Shown piece after piece: positions 34,698 through 42,278 of a DNA stretch of 64,000 nucleotides. Made by a program: the position numbers and the translations under genes. This DNA comes from Onstottus_B arcticum. Its GTDB lineage: Bacteria; Acidobacteriota; Blastocatellia; UBA7656. Position 1 is the stretch's first letter. Each line of letters begins with the position of its first letter. Below the pieces are notes generated by a model that was given only the letters and a program-made list of their open reading frames with translations, made no database searches and had not been told where the DNA came from. The DNA is taken from assembly GCA_038040485.1 (NCBI GenBank), contig JBBPIE010000002.1:310001-374000 (forward strand), in the 5' to 3' direction.

Positions 34698-35407
34698 CTC
34701 GATTCCTTTCTTCGTGGTTTTCTTTGCGTGGCCTTGAGCCGTTTGGAACTCTTTTCCGCAAGCACGCGAAGCAGCCCCGGCGTTGCGCCCTGGCGCAGGC
34801 GTTCGAGAATTCCGTTCCGCGCGCGCTCAAAGGCACGCTTGTCTTGAAACAGGTTGTAATACCAGTTTGCTCCGTGCACCAGCGCGTGAAGCTCAAATGC
34901 AAGCTGCGAGGTGTCAACGCGAGAATCAAGCTGGCCGAGCGTTTGAGCAAATCGGGCTTCGGCATCGAGCGCGTCGAGCCAGGAACGAGAAAGCTCGGCT
35001 ATCAGGTCTCGGACCGGGCCTGTCCTGCTGTCGAACTCGATGGCGCTGGCCATGAAAAAGCACCCGCCGCGAAAAACGCTGCGCCCGACGTATGCCAGCC
35101 ATTCGTCGAGCATCGCGAGCAGCCGCACAAGCCCGCGCTCGCGAGTGAACGCCGGATCGACGACTTCGTGAACAAAGATGTCCCGAGCCTTGCTCACCAC
35201 CGCGAGTTGAAGCTCTTCCTTCGAGCCGAAGTGAGCGAACAACCCGCTCTTGCTCATGCGAAGCTCGTCGGCGAGCCGCCCGATCGTCAAGCCCTCGAGC
35301 CCCTCGGCGGAAGCGACGTGCACCGCGGCTTGAAGAATGTCCTGCCGGGTCTTCGCGCCCCTCGCATCGTTGTGTTGCTGTTTTCTGATCTCGCTTACTG
35401 CCTTCAT
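34694..35407 (-). CDS. TetR family regulator
   Basis: A 237-aa TetR repressor. The DNA-binding domain is AKTRQDILQAAVHVASAEGL then EGLTIGRLADELRMSKSGLF and AHFGSKEELQLAV (about residues 18-67). The C-terminal part (FRGGCFFMASAIEFDSRTGP, VHGANWYYNLFQDKRAFERA) is of the TetR_C_6 kind and ends in a basic KRKPRRK tail. Met 35407 follows GGAGAAG by two bases; the GTG 18 bases earlier overlaps the operator. A near-perfect 14-bp inverted repeat at 35422-35459 covers the promoter, so the gene probably represses itself and the co-translated gene at 34248. Confidence 0.9.
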   Translation of the reverse strand: MKAVSEIRKQQHNDARGAKTRQDILQAAVHVASAEGLEGLTIGRLADELRMSKSGLFAHFGSKEELQLAVVSKARDIFVHEVVDPAFTRERGLVRLLAMLDEWLAYVGRSVFRGGCFFMASAIEFDSRTGPVRDLIAELSRSWLDALDAEARFAQTLGQLDSRVDTSQLAFELHALVHGANWYYNLFQDKRAFERARNGILERLRQGATPGLLRVLAEKSSKRLKATQRKPRRKESR

Positions 35408-35421
35408 ATCTTCTCCATAAA

Positions 35422-35459
35422 GCACGATCGTTCGTTTTGTACTATACGAACGCTCGTGC
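35422..35459. promoter_or_regulatory. Operator of the 34694 TetR regulator
   Basis: GCACGATCGTTCGT and ACGAACGCTCGTGC form 14-bp inverted arms matching at 13 of 14 positions, separated by a 10-bp spacer (TTTGTACTAT). On the minus strand the spacer reads ATAGTACAAA and a TATAGT-like -10 lies across its edge, so binding would block transcription. It is 15 bp upstream of the chosen ATG. Confidence 0.8.
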
Positions 35460-35468
35460 TGTCAATTG

Positions 35469-35540
35469 GTAGCATAGACTTTAGTCTGTGTTGTGTTGGA
35501 GTTCGAATGCGAGAAGCACACAGACTAAAGTCTATGCTAC
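35469..35540. repeat. Palindromic element, family GTAGCATAGACTTT, copy 1
   Basis: The left arm starts GTAGCATAGACTTTAGTCTG and the right arm is its inverse, ending AAAGTCTATGCTAC. The total is 72 bp with a loop that includes GTTCGAA. Each arm contains its own small palindrome (AGACT-TT-AGTCT). It lies between tetR and the GNAT gene. Copies 2 and 3 are at 38335 and 46055. Confidence 0.9.
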
Positions 35541-35587
35541 GTCGGCGGCTCATCGCTCCTTACCCTCTCACACCACGCTCGCATACA

Positions 35588-36079
35588 ATGAAAGTCATGA
35601 CACCCACAATCGACAAGCTCGCGGCGGATGACTGGAATCAGGTTCGGTCCATTTATCTTGAAGGCATCGCAACCGGAGACGCGACTTTCGAAACGGACGC
35701 CCCAGACTGGGAGACTTGGGACCGGAATCATTTGAGCTTCGGCAGACTGACCGCCAGATGGGGCGATTCCGTCGTCGGATGGGCGGCGCTCAGTCCGGTC
35801 TCGAACCGTTGTGTGTACGGCGGTGTAGCCGAAGTAAGCGTCTATGTCGCGGCAGCGGCGCGCGGTCAGGGCGCAGGTCGCTCGCTGCTCGTGAGCCTGA
35901 CCTTCGAAGCTGAACGAAATGGCATCTGGACACTCCAAGCCGGAGTATTTCCCGAGAATGTTTCGAGCATAGCGCTTCACAAACGCTGCGGCTTTCGCGA
36001 AGTCGGCCGGCGCGAGCGACTCGGCAAACTAAACGGCGTCTGGCGGGATGTCGTTCTGCTGGAGCGAAGAAGCGCGTAG
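35588..36079 (+). CDS. GNAT N-acetyltransferase (phosphinothricin-type)
   Basis: A 163-aa GNAT acetyltransferase of the Pat/Bar-like type. Characteristic segments are VRSIYLEGIATGDATFETDA (about 22-41), WAALSPVSNRCVYGGVAEVS, the acetyl-CoA loop ARGQGAGRSLL (about 95-105), GVFPENVSSIALHKRCGFRE and the ending WRDVVLLERRS. These enzymes acetylate amines such as phosphinothricin or methionine sulfoximine; the true substrate is unknown. The frame is open far upstream, but only this part is protein-like. The start could also be ATG 35597. The stop codon lies inside the following heptamer repeat. Confidence 0.9.
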   Translation: MKVMTPTIDKLAADDWNQVRSIYLEGIATGDATFETDAPDWETWDRNHLSFGRLTARWGDSVVGWAALSPVSNRCVYGGVAEVSVYVAAAARGQGAGRSLLVSLTFEAERNGIWTLQAGVFPENVSSIALHKRCGFREVGRRERLGKLNGVWRDVVLLERRSA

Positions 36080-36172
36080 TCAGTGGTCCGTAGTCAGTAG
36101 TCCGTCGCTCGCGCGCAAGGGGTCACCTGGATCCTCGGTACATGAACTACGGACTACGGACTACGGACTACT
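36076..36172. repeat. Inverted heptamer array, TAGTCCG type
   Basis: The left arm (36076-36105) carries GTAGTCA and GTAGTCC units and the right arm (36146-36172) their inverse (ACTACGG units). The left arm begins on the GNAT stop codon. A similar single arm occurs at 55867-55896, also starting on a stop codon. The unit differs from the other arrays but the 7-bp period is the same. Confidence 0.75.
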
Positions 36173-36275
36173 GGTCGCTTGCAACCATTCAGCCGCGCTG
36201 AGCCTCTTAATCACTAGTGGATGGTTGAAGCCAGTAAGGAATCAAGCCATATCAAATCAGAACAGAGAGGTAACG

Positions 36276-36788
36276 ATGAGCAAGCTAAGCAGAATCAAGA
36301 AAGTTGCGATTGCGGCTGTCATGGCCATAGCGGTGGCCGTCCCAATTGCTATCGCGCAGTCCACCGAGCACGGCTCGGACCGAGGGCGCACTGGTCATCC
36401 GGGTGACCACGGCGGACGAGGCGGACGAGAGGGACGGGGCATGATGGGCTTTGGCAATCTCGATCTGACCGACGCGCAGAAGACTCAGATGAAGCAGATC
36501 CGCGAAAGCCACAGCCAGAGCCTCCGTCCGATAATGGAGCAGATACACGCGAAGCGACAGGAGCTCCGTCAGGCTAGCGAAGGCACTACCTTCAATGAAA
36601 CGCTGGTGACGCAGAAGCTCACGGAGATCGCTCCGCTTGAAGCAAAACTGCAGGGCGAGCACTTTCGCCTGCGCCAGGAGATGATCTCGATCCTGACGCC
36701 CGAGCAGAAAGCGAAACTCGAGCAATCGCGCGATCAGTTCAAGTCAAAGTGGACCGAACGACGCACAAGCAAACAGAAGTCTAAGTAA
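36276..36788 (+). CDS. Spy/CpxP-like periplasmic LTxxQ protein
   Basis: A 170-aa exported protein. It has a signal peptide (RIKKVAIAAVMAIAVAVPIA, cleaved near AIA-Q), then a Gly/His/Arg-rich stretch (HPGDHGGRGGREGRG), then a helical region with two LTxxQ motifs (LTDAQKTQ near 68 and LTPEQKAK near 145). This is the Spy/CpxP/heavy-metal-sensor fold, a periplasmic chaperone or metal-binding helical hairpin. GAGAGG lies before ATG 36276. A hairpin at 36793-36825 follows the stop directly. Confidence 0.85.
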   Translation: MSKLSRIKKVAIAAVMAIAVAVPIAIAQSTEHGSDRGRTGHPGDHGGRGGREGRGMMGFGNLDLTDAQKTQMKQIRESHSQSLRPIMEQIHAKRQELRQASEGTTFNETLVTQKLTEIAPLEAKLQGEHFRLRQEMISILTPEQKAKLEQSRDQFKSKWTERRTSKQKSK

Positions 36789-36792
36789 GCTC

Positions 36793-36825
36793 GGCAGGCG
36801 GGCCCGGCTCAAGGCTGGGCCTGCC
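36793..36825 (+). terminator. Hairpin after Spy-like gene
   Basis: GGCAGGCGGGCCCGGC pairs imperfectly with GGCTGGGCCTGCC around a TCAA loop just after the stop codon of the Spy-like gene, followed by ATTTCC. It is probably a terminator, though the T-run is weak. Confidence 0.6.
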
Positions 36826-37100
36826 ATTTCCCAACCCGCAAGACCCATCGCGCACCATCGACGCCGCTCACTTTCAGACGAGTCCTTCCAAACACCTACA
36901 AACCTGGCTTCGTCATTTGTGGGAATCCTGTTCCCAAAGCCGCACACACCACGCCTCGAGTCAATTCCCTGCCACAACTGAAACTATACGTTTGCTGGAG
37001 ATTAGCCTGCCGCGACTTTGGCACGCGAGTTGGTCTAGCGCTACTGACCGACTTTCGTCGCGCGGCCGGCAAACGTCCGGTTTGAGATCGTAGAGGCTTT

Positions 37101-37268
37101 GTGAAGAATAAACATCTCAGACTCAGCATAGGAATCGCTCTGGTAGCGCTTTCGCTCAGCCTTCTCGTCTTATCCGGGACCGGCAAGCGCACAAAAACCG
37201 CATCCACGCAGGCGGAGCCCAAAAGCACACTGCGCATGGAAGCAGTGACACCGGGGGTCGCGCGCTAG
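37101..37268 (+). CDS. Very small secreted protein (doubtful)
   Basis: A 55-codon frame from GTG 37101: KNKHLRLSIGIALVALSLSL, LVLSGTGKRTKTASTQAEPK, ending SVTPGVAR-like residues (MEAVTPGVAR). It looks like a signal peptide with a short polar tail. GAGG lies five bases before the GTG. It precedes the NGP-repeat protein by 78 bp on the same strand and could be a small exported partner. The evidence is the signal-peptide shape only. Confidence 0.4.
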   Translation: MKNKHLRLSIGIALVALSLSLLVLSGTGKRTKTASTQAEPKSTLRMEAVTPGVAR

Positions 37269-37346
37269 CGTTGACGATACCGGGCGAGGCCGCGGCTTTT
37301 GCAGACTTGGGTGACCATTCGAATTCAATTTCGCGGGAGGATAATT

Positions 37347-38264
37347 ATGAAAAGAACGGTTCTCGTCTTAGCAGTTGCTGTCTTCGGATGTTGTCTGGGT
37401 TTCGAACCCACCAGCGCACAACAAAAAAGACATCACGACGTTAACATCACCACCGAAGGCGACGAGCGAATCACGGCCTGCGACCAAATAAAGATGCGAA
37501 TCGGAAAAGGCGAAACGGCTCGCGCGGACCAACAACAATCGATTCCCAGATCGGCGATTTCAACTCTAGAGGTGCGTCCGCCTCGCAATGGGGGTGTCGA
37601 GGTTCAAGGGTGGAATCGCGACGAGTACTCGATCACGGCCTGCCTCGCCGCCGGAGGCGAAAGCGAATCCGAAGCCAGGACAACGCTGGCTCAACTCAAA
37701 CTCTCGATCCGCGGCGGGCAAGTTACCGTCGAGGGACCGAACCCGCAGGATTGGGTTGCGTACTTGATCATTCAAGCACCGAATGGAGCGGTACTGGACC
37801 TCGGTACAACAAACGGTCCCATCGGAGTGAGTGACTTCTCAGGCAACATCCAGGCTCGAAGCACAAACGGGCCGATCACGTTTAGGGAGGTCGGCGGCCA
37901 GGTTCGCGCGGATGTTCAGAACGGGCCTATCGGTGTTAGCGGGAGCAGCGGGGACTATCATCTGCGCGCGCAGAATGGTCCGCTAACCGTCGAGCTAAAC
38001 GGGAGCCAATGGTCGAGCGGGCAGATCGAAGGCAGCACTCAGAATGGCCCGCTCACGCTTATGCTGCCGGAGAGCTATCAGTCGTCGGTACGCGTCGACG
38101 CTTCGAAGCATTCGCCAGTTGAATGCCGCGCCGTTCAATGTCAAACGGCCGCGCGCACCTGGAACCGGCCAAGCGTCATCCAGTTTGGCGAATCAGAACC
38201 GGTGATCCGTCTTTCAACGGTCAACGGACCGGTAACGATTACGTCACCCGGCAGGAAACGCTAG
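37347..38264 (+). CDS. Secreted NGP-repeat (DUF4097-like) protein
   Basis: A 305-aa exported protein: signal peptide MKRTVLVLAVAVFGCCLGFE with cleavage near SAQ, then a beta-solenoid region with six short repeats around an N-G-P turn (TTNGPIGV, STNGPITF, VQNGPIGV, AQNGPLTV, TQNGPLTL, TVNGPVTI; about 155-300). DUF4097-like adhesin/anti-sigma-associated proteins have this appearance and are frequent before ADOP genes in Acidobacteria. GGGAGG before ATG 37347 fixes the start. It lies upstream of the ADOP at 38456 and is separated from it by a composite repeat. Confidence 0.85.
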   Translation: MKRTVLVLAVAVFGCCLGFEPTSAQQKRHHDVNITTEGDERITACDQIKMRIGKGETARADQQQSIPRSAISTLEVRPPRNGGVEVQGWNRDEYSITACLAAGGESESEARTTLAQLKLSIRGGQVTVEGPNPQDWVAYLIIQAPNGAVLDLGTTNGPIGVSDFSGNIQARSTNGPITFREVGGQVRADVQNGPIGVSGSSGDYHLRAQNGPLTVELNGSQWSSGQIEGSTQNGPLTLMLPESYQSSVRVDASKHSPVECRAVQCQTAARTWNRPSVIQFGESEPVIRLSTVNGPVTITSPGRKR

Positions 38265-38283
38265 GGGAACGAGGATAGAGGAT

Positions 38284-38441
38284 AGATTTTGGATTTTGGA
38301 TTTTAGATTTTGGATTGCGAGACCGAGCGCTGAGGTAGCATAGACTTTAGTCTGTGGGCGCTTACGTTCGAAACATCAACTGCACACAGGCTAAAGTCTA
38401 TGCTACCTCAATCCAAAATCCAAAATCTAAAATCCAAAATC
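38284..38441. repeat. Composite repeat: heptamer arms around palindromic element
   Basis: The left arm (38284-38317, GATTTTG units) and right arm (38410-38441, the inverse) enclose the palindromic element at 38335-38406. The right arm is identical over 32 bases to 20465-20496. The whole forms a nested hairpin between the NGP-repeat protein and the ADOP gene. Confidence 0.85.
38335..38406. repeat. Palindromic element, family GTAGCATAGACTTT, copy 2
   Basis: 72 bp, the same arms as copies 1 and 3 with a single G-for-A change in the right arm (AGGCTAAAG). The flanking TGAG/CTCA extends the palindrome to 80 bp. It is enclosed by inverted heptamer arrays. Confidence 0.9.
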
Positions 38442-38455
38442 GAGGGTGGGGACTG

Positions 38456-40882
38456 ATGGAAACTCTCTGGCAGGATCTGCGCTACGGCGTGCGAATGATG
38501 TTCAAGAGCCCAGCTTTCACGCTGATTGCCGTAGTCACGCTGGCGCTTGGCATCGGCGCCAACACCGCCATTTTTAGCGTGGTGAATGCGGTGCTGCTTC
38601 GGCCGCTGCCCTACAAGGACTCAAATCAGCTCGTCTGGTTTTGGGAGAATCAGCCCGACTTCCGTCACGGCAACCTTTCGCCGGCCGACTTCCTCGACTA
38701 TCAAACGCAGACACGTGCGTTCGAACAGATCGCGGCTTATCGCCAGATGGACGTCACCCTGACGGGCGACCGGCAGCCTGAACAGATTCGCACGCTGATC
38801 GTCTCGGCTAATTATTTTTCGGTCCTGGGAATTGAAGTCGAGGCGGGCCGCGCGTTGCAGCCCGACGATGGCCGAGCGGGCGCTGCGCGAGTCGCCGTGC
38901 TCAGCCACGCCTTCTGGCAGCGGCGCTTCGGCGGTGACCCAAACATAATCGGCAGCGCTCTCACCTTAAGCGGTCAGAGCGTCACGGTTGTCGGGATTGC
39001 GCCTCCGCAACTGAAAATCGAGCGCGCGGAAATGTGGCTTAACCCGCGAAACGTCGTCCCCGATATGCTGCTAATTGTCGATCGCGATCCCGCGACGGTG
39101 CGCGGCTCTCACTTTCTTCACGCGATCGGGCGTCTGAAACCGGGCGTGACTTTGCAGCAAGCTCAAGACGAGATCAGCGTCGCGGCGGCCCGGCTCGCGG
39201 AGCAATACCCGGCGACCAACGCGGGACACACCGTCGAACTCGTTTCGCTGTTGGATCAGACGGTAGGCAAGCTCCGGCCGGCGCTGCTTGTATTGCTTGG
39301 AGCGGTCGGGTTGGTGCTGCTGATCGCCTGCGTAAACGTAGCCAATCTTATGCTGGCGCGTGCGACGGCCCGGCACAAAGAGATGGCGCTTCGGGCAGCA
39401 CTGGGCGCCAGCCGCTGGCGCGTGGTCCGGCAACTGCTGACCGAGAGTATGGCGCTTGCGGCGCTTGGCGGCGCCTGCGGTTCGCTGCTCGCGGTGTGGG
39501 GCGTGGACTTGCTAGTCGCGATGAGTCCGGAAAACATCCCGCGGTTGCACGAGATCGGAGTAGACGGGCAGGTGCTCGGCTTTACGTTGCTCATCTCACT
39601 GGCGACGGGAATCGTCTTTGGTCTGGTGCCCGCACTGGCAGCATCAAGGCCCGACCTTAACGAAGCGCTCAAAGAAGGCGGCCGCAGCGCGACTCCGGGC
39701 GCGAGCCGCGGGCGACTGCGCGGCGCGCTGGTAGTCGCCGAAGTGGCGTTGGCGCTGCTGGTGCTGGTAGGCGCCGGATTGCTGATGAAGAGCTTTGTTC
39801 AGCTACGCTCGGTCGATCCCGGTTTTCAGCCGGCGAAGCTGCTAACCATGTGGCTGTTTCTGGGCAACGCGAAGTACGCTCAGCAAGAAGCACGGCTGAC
39901 TTTCTTGAAAGACCTCACCGCTCGCCTCGAAGCCCTGCCTGGCGTCGAGGGCGTCGGTATCGCGGACGATCTGCCGATTGCCGGCACTGACTCTTCGATG
40001 CTCTTGACTGTAGAAGGCCGCGACGCCCCGGCCGGCGAACGGTTGATAAGCGGCGTTCACGTCGTGAACCCGCGCTACCTCGAGGGGATGGGGATTCCAC
40101 TGCTCAAAGGCCGCACGTTCACCGAACGCGACACAAGCGAAGCACCGGAGGTGCTCCTGGTCAACGAGACGATGGCGCACCGCCTCTGGCCCGGCGAAGA
40201 CGCGATAGGCAAGCGGATCAAACTCGGCAATCCCAACTCGGAGTGGGCTGAAGTCGTCGGCGTCGTGCGAGATGTAAAGCACAACGGTCTGAGCGCCGAG
40301 CCGACCATGGACGCCTACGGTTCGCACTTGCACGACCCCTGGCCCTGGATGTCCGTGTCGCTGCGCTCGAACCTCGATCCAGCATCGCTGGAAAGCGCGG
40401 TGCGCCGCGAGGTGCAAGCCATCGACCCGAACCAGGCAGTCGCCAACTTCAAGACAATGGACCAGGTGATCGGGGAGTCGGTTGGTGAACGGCGGCTGTC
40501 GCTGGCGTTGTTCGCATTGTTTGCGGTGGTCGCGTTGCTGCTGGCCGCTGTGGGAATCTACGGCGTGATGGCTTACGGAGTCACGCAGCGCACGCACGAA
40601 ATCGGAATCCGAATGGCATTGGGCGCTCGAACCGGAGACGTGCTCAAGCTGGTTGTAGGCCAGGGCATGACATTGGCCCTGACAGGAGTCGCGGCGGGTT
40701 TGTGCGCGGCTTATGGGCTGACGCGATTGATGACCAGTTTGTTGTTCGAAGTTAGCGCCACTGACACGTTTACGTTTGTCGTGATCGCGTTCGTGCTCGC
40801 GGGTGTGGCGCTGCTGGCCTGCTATCTTCCTGCGCGGCGAGCGGCTAAGATCGATCCGATGATTGCGCTCAGATACGAATGA
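38456..40882 (+). CDS. ADOP-family ABC permease 1
   Basis: An 808-aa MacB/FtsX-type permease of the acidobacterial duplicated orphan permease family. The N-terminus (METLWQDLRYGVRMMFKSPA, then LALGIGANTAIFSVVNAVLL) is diagnostic. The chain has the first membrane helix, a MacB-type periplasmic domain, three helices (VLLGAVGLVLLIACVNVANL, LMLARATARHKEMALRAALG), a second periplasmic domain and three C-terminal helices (ALFAVVALLLAAVGIYGVMA, RTHEIGIRMALGART). No ATPase gene is adjacent, hence orphan. It lacks the extra prefix found in the 56-64 kb copies. ATG 38456 follows GGTGGGG. Substrates are unknown. Confidence 0.93.
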   Translation: METLWQDLRYGVRMMFKSPAFTLIAVVTLALGIGANTAIFSVVNAVLLRPLPYKDSNQLVWFWENQPDFRHGNLSPADFLDYQTQTRAFEQIAAYRQMDVTLTGDRQPEQIRTLIVSANYFSVLGIEVEAGRALQPDDGRAGAARVAVLSHAFWQRRFGGDPNIIGSALTLSGQSVTVVGIAPPQLKIERAEMWLNPRNVVPDMLLIVDRDPATVRGSHFLHAIGRLKPGVTLQQAQDEISVAAARLAEQYPATNAGHTVELVSLLDQTVGKLRPALLVLLGAVGLVLLIACVNVANLMLARATARHKEMALRAALGASRWRVVRQLLTESMALAALGGACGSLLAVWGVDLLVAMSPENIPRLHEIGVDGQVLGFTLLISLATGIVFGLVPALAASRPDLNEALKEGGRSATPGASRGRLRGALVVAEVALALLVLVGAGLLMKSFVQLRSVDPGFQPAKLLTMWLFLGNAKYAQQEARLTFLKDLTARLEALPGVEGVGIADDLPIAGTDSSMLLTVEGRDAPAGERLISGVHVVNPRYLEGMGIPLLKGRTFTERDTSEAPEVLLVNETMAHRLWPGEDAIGKRIKLGNPNSEWAEVVGVVRDVKHNGLSAEPTMDAYGSHLHDPWPWMSVSLRSNLDPASLESAVRREVQAIDPNQAVANFKTMDQVIGESVGERRLSLALFALFAVVALLLAAVGIYGVMAYGVTQRTHEIGIRMALGARTGDVLKLVVGQGMTLALTGVAAGLCAAYGLTRLMTSLLFEVSATDTFTFVVIAFVLAGVALLACYLPARRAAKIDPMIALRYE

Positions 40883-40887
40883 CGCGT

Positions 40888-41168
40888 CGAGGATTGAGGA
40901 TTGAGGATTGAGGATTGAGGATTGAGGATCGAGGATCGAGGATTGAGGATCGAGGATTGAGGATTGAGTATCGAGGATTGAGGATCGAGGATTGAGGATA
41001 GAAGATCGAAGGTTGAGGGATGGTAGCTTGAAGATGGAGAATTAAGGACGGAAAGGTTGCGATCCTTGGGGCTCGGTGCTCAATCCTCGATCCTCGATCC
41101 TCCATCCTCCATCCTCAATCCTCAATCCTCGATCCTCCATCCTCGATCCTCCATCCTCAATCCTCCAT
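40888..41168. repeat. Large inverted heptamer array, GAGGATT/AATCCTC type
   Basis: The left arm (40888 to about 41018) is a long run of GAGGATT/GAGGATC units, degenerating rightwards. The right arm (41080-41168) is the inverse (CTCAATC, CTCGATC and CTCCATC units). A roughly 60-bp spacer lies between. The last right-arm unit, CCTCCAT, supplies an ATG at 41167 that is in frame with the following gene. Confidence 0.85.
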
Positions 41169-41175
41169 GGGCGTT

Positions 41176-42000
41176 ATGAGAACTCAAGAAGAAAAGGGAA
41201 TCGCCTTCCGCGCGCTTCACGAGCGTGACAGCGCATTCATCATTCCGAACCCGTGGGATATCGGAACCGCGAAGCTCCTCGCGCATCTGAGCTTTGAGGC
41301 GCTGGCAACCACGAGCGCCGGATACGCGTTTTCGATCGGCCAGCGAGACCGCACCGTCGGCCGCGACAAGATGATGCAACACATTCGGGAGATCGTCGCG
41401 GCAACCGATCTGCCTGTAAGCGCGGACCTGGAGAACGGCTTTGGCGATGATCCCGTGACGGTCGTCGAGACCATCCGGCTCGGGGCTGCGGCGGGGCTTG
41501 TCGGCGGGTCGATCGAGGATTCAACGATTAGTCGAGATAATCCGATCTACGACATTGAGCACGCGGCTGAACGCGTTCGCGCGGCGGCGGAGGCGGCGCG
41601 CTCGCTTCCCTTCACTTTCACGCTGACGGCGCGTGCGGAAAACTACCTCTTCGGACGCAACGATCTGGACGACACGATAAAGCGGCTTCAAGCCTACCAG
41701 GAAGCGGGCGCCGATGTTCTCTATGCGCCCGGGCTCGCAACCAACGACGACATTGCCGCGGTTGTAAGCTCGGTCGATCGCCCGGTGAATGTCGTGATGG
41801 GACTCTCGGGTGCGGGTGCGCAATTGAGCCTGGCTGAGCTTTCGCAGATAGGGGTCAAACGAGTCAGCGTCGGAAGCGCGCTGTCGCGAGTCGCGCTTGG
41901 CGCGTTTCTCCGAGCTGCCGAAGAAATGCGAGATCACGGGACCTTCACTTTCGGGAAGGACGCCGTGAGCTTTCGCGATATCAGCAAGATGTTCAAGTAA
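41176..42000 (+). CDS. Isocitrate lyase / PEP mutase family protein
   Basis: A 274-aa TIM-barrel enzyme of the ICL/PEP mutase superfamily. Family phrases are FIIPNPWDIGTAKLL (about 21-35), VSADLENGFGDD (Mg2+-binding Asp region, about 86-97), GSIEDST, TARAENYLFGR and VGSALSRVAL. Members cleave or rearrange C-C or P-C bonds in 2-methylisocitrate, oxaloacetate or phosphonopyruvate, so the exact reaction cannot be read here. The start is either ATG 41176 (usual family N-terminus MRTQEEKG) or ATG 41167, which is part of the heptamer array; neither has a ribosome binding site. Confidence 0.88.
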   Translation: MRTQEEKGIAFRALHERDSAFIIPNPWDIGTAKLLAHLSFEALATTSAGYAFSIGQRDRTVGRDKMMQHIREIVAATDLPVSADLENGFGDDPVTVVETIRLGAAAGLVGGSIEDSTISRDNPIYDIEHAAERVRAAAEAARSLPFTFTLTARAENYLFGRNDLDDTIKRLQAYQEAGADVLYAPGLATNDDIAAVVSSVDRPVNVVMGLSGAGAQLSLAELSQIGVKRVSVGSALSRVALGAFLRAAEEMRDHGTFTFGKDAVSFRDISKMFK

Positions 42001-42063
42001 GCAGACCGTCTATCCTAGTGCCGTTCTGGTCCTCACTAGTGCCTCGCGTCAGGTAACGGACCT

Positions 42064-42146
42064 GTACGGGCGTCCCTCCGCGGGTGCCCCTTCCCCGCCT
42101 AAGCAAGTTGCGCAACCAAGGGGCGCCCACGGAGGGACGCCCGTAC
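42064..42146. repeat. 83-bp GC-rich hairpin
   Basis: The 29-bp arms 42064-42092 and 42118-42146 match inverted at 27 of 29 positions (GTACGGGCGTCCCTCC and GGAGGGACGCCCGTAC). It lies between the convergent ICL-family and matrixin genes and may serve as a terminator for both. It is directly followed by another inverted repeat at 42171-42260. Confidence 0.85.
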
Positions 42147-42170
42147 GGTTTGCGCAAGCCGCTCAAAAAA

Positions 42171-42260
42171 GCACGACACCCTATTGAGCAGCGCGCTGCC
42201 AGCTTGCGAGGAGCCATTCCCAAGCTGGCAGCGTTTCGCTACTCAAGAGGGGTGTCGCGC
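42171..42260. repeat. 90-bp nested palindrome with CTGCCAGCTTG core
   Basis: GCACGACACCC...TTGAGCAGCG...GCTGCCAGCTTG is mirrored by CAAGCTGGCAGC...CGCTACTCAAGAGGGGTGTCGCGC. The core CTGCCAGCTTGCGAG also occurs in the element at 44371-44515, so it is a related repeat. It ends 18 bp before the matrixin stop codon. Confidence 0.8.
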
Positions 42261-42278
42261 TTCTTCCGGGGGCGTTTT

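Noticed and set aside
34724..35587. The upstream part of a 451-codon + strand frame ending in the GNAT gene
   Set aside because: Its first 288 codons lie opposite the TetR gene and the palindromic element; only the last 163 codons form a GNAT protein.
39842..40597. A 251-codon minus strand frame opposite ADOP 1
   Set aside because: It is a shadow of a high-GC permease gene with no signals of its own.
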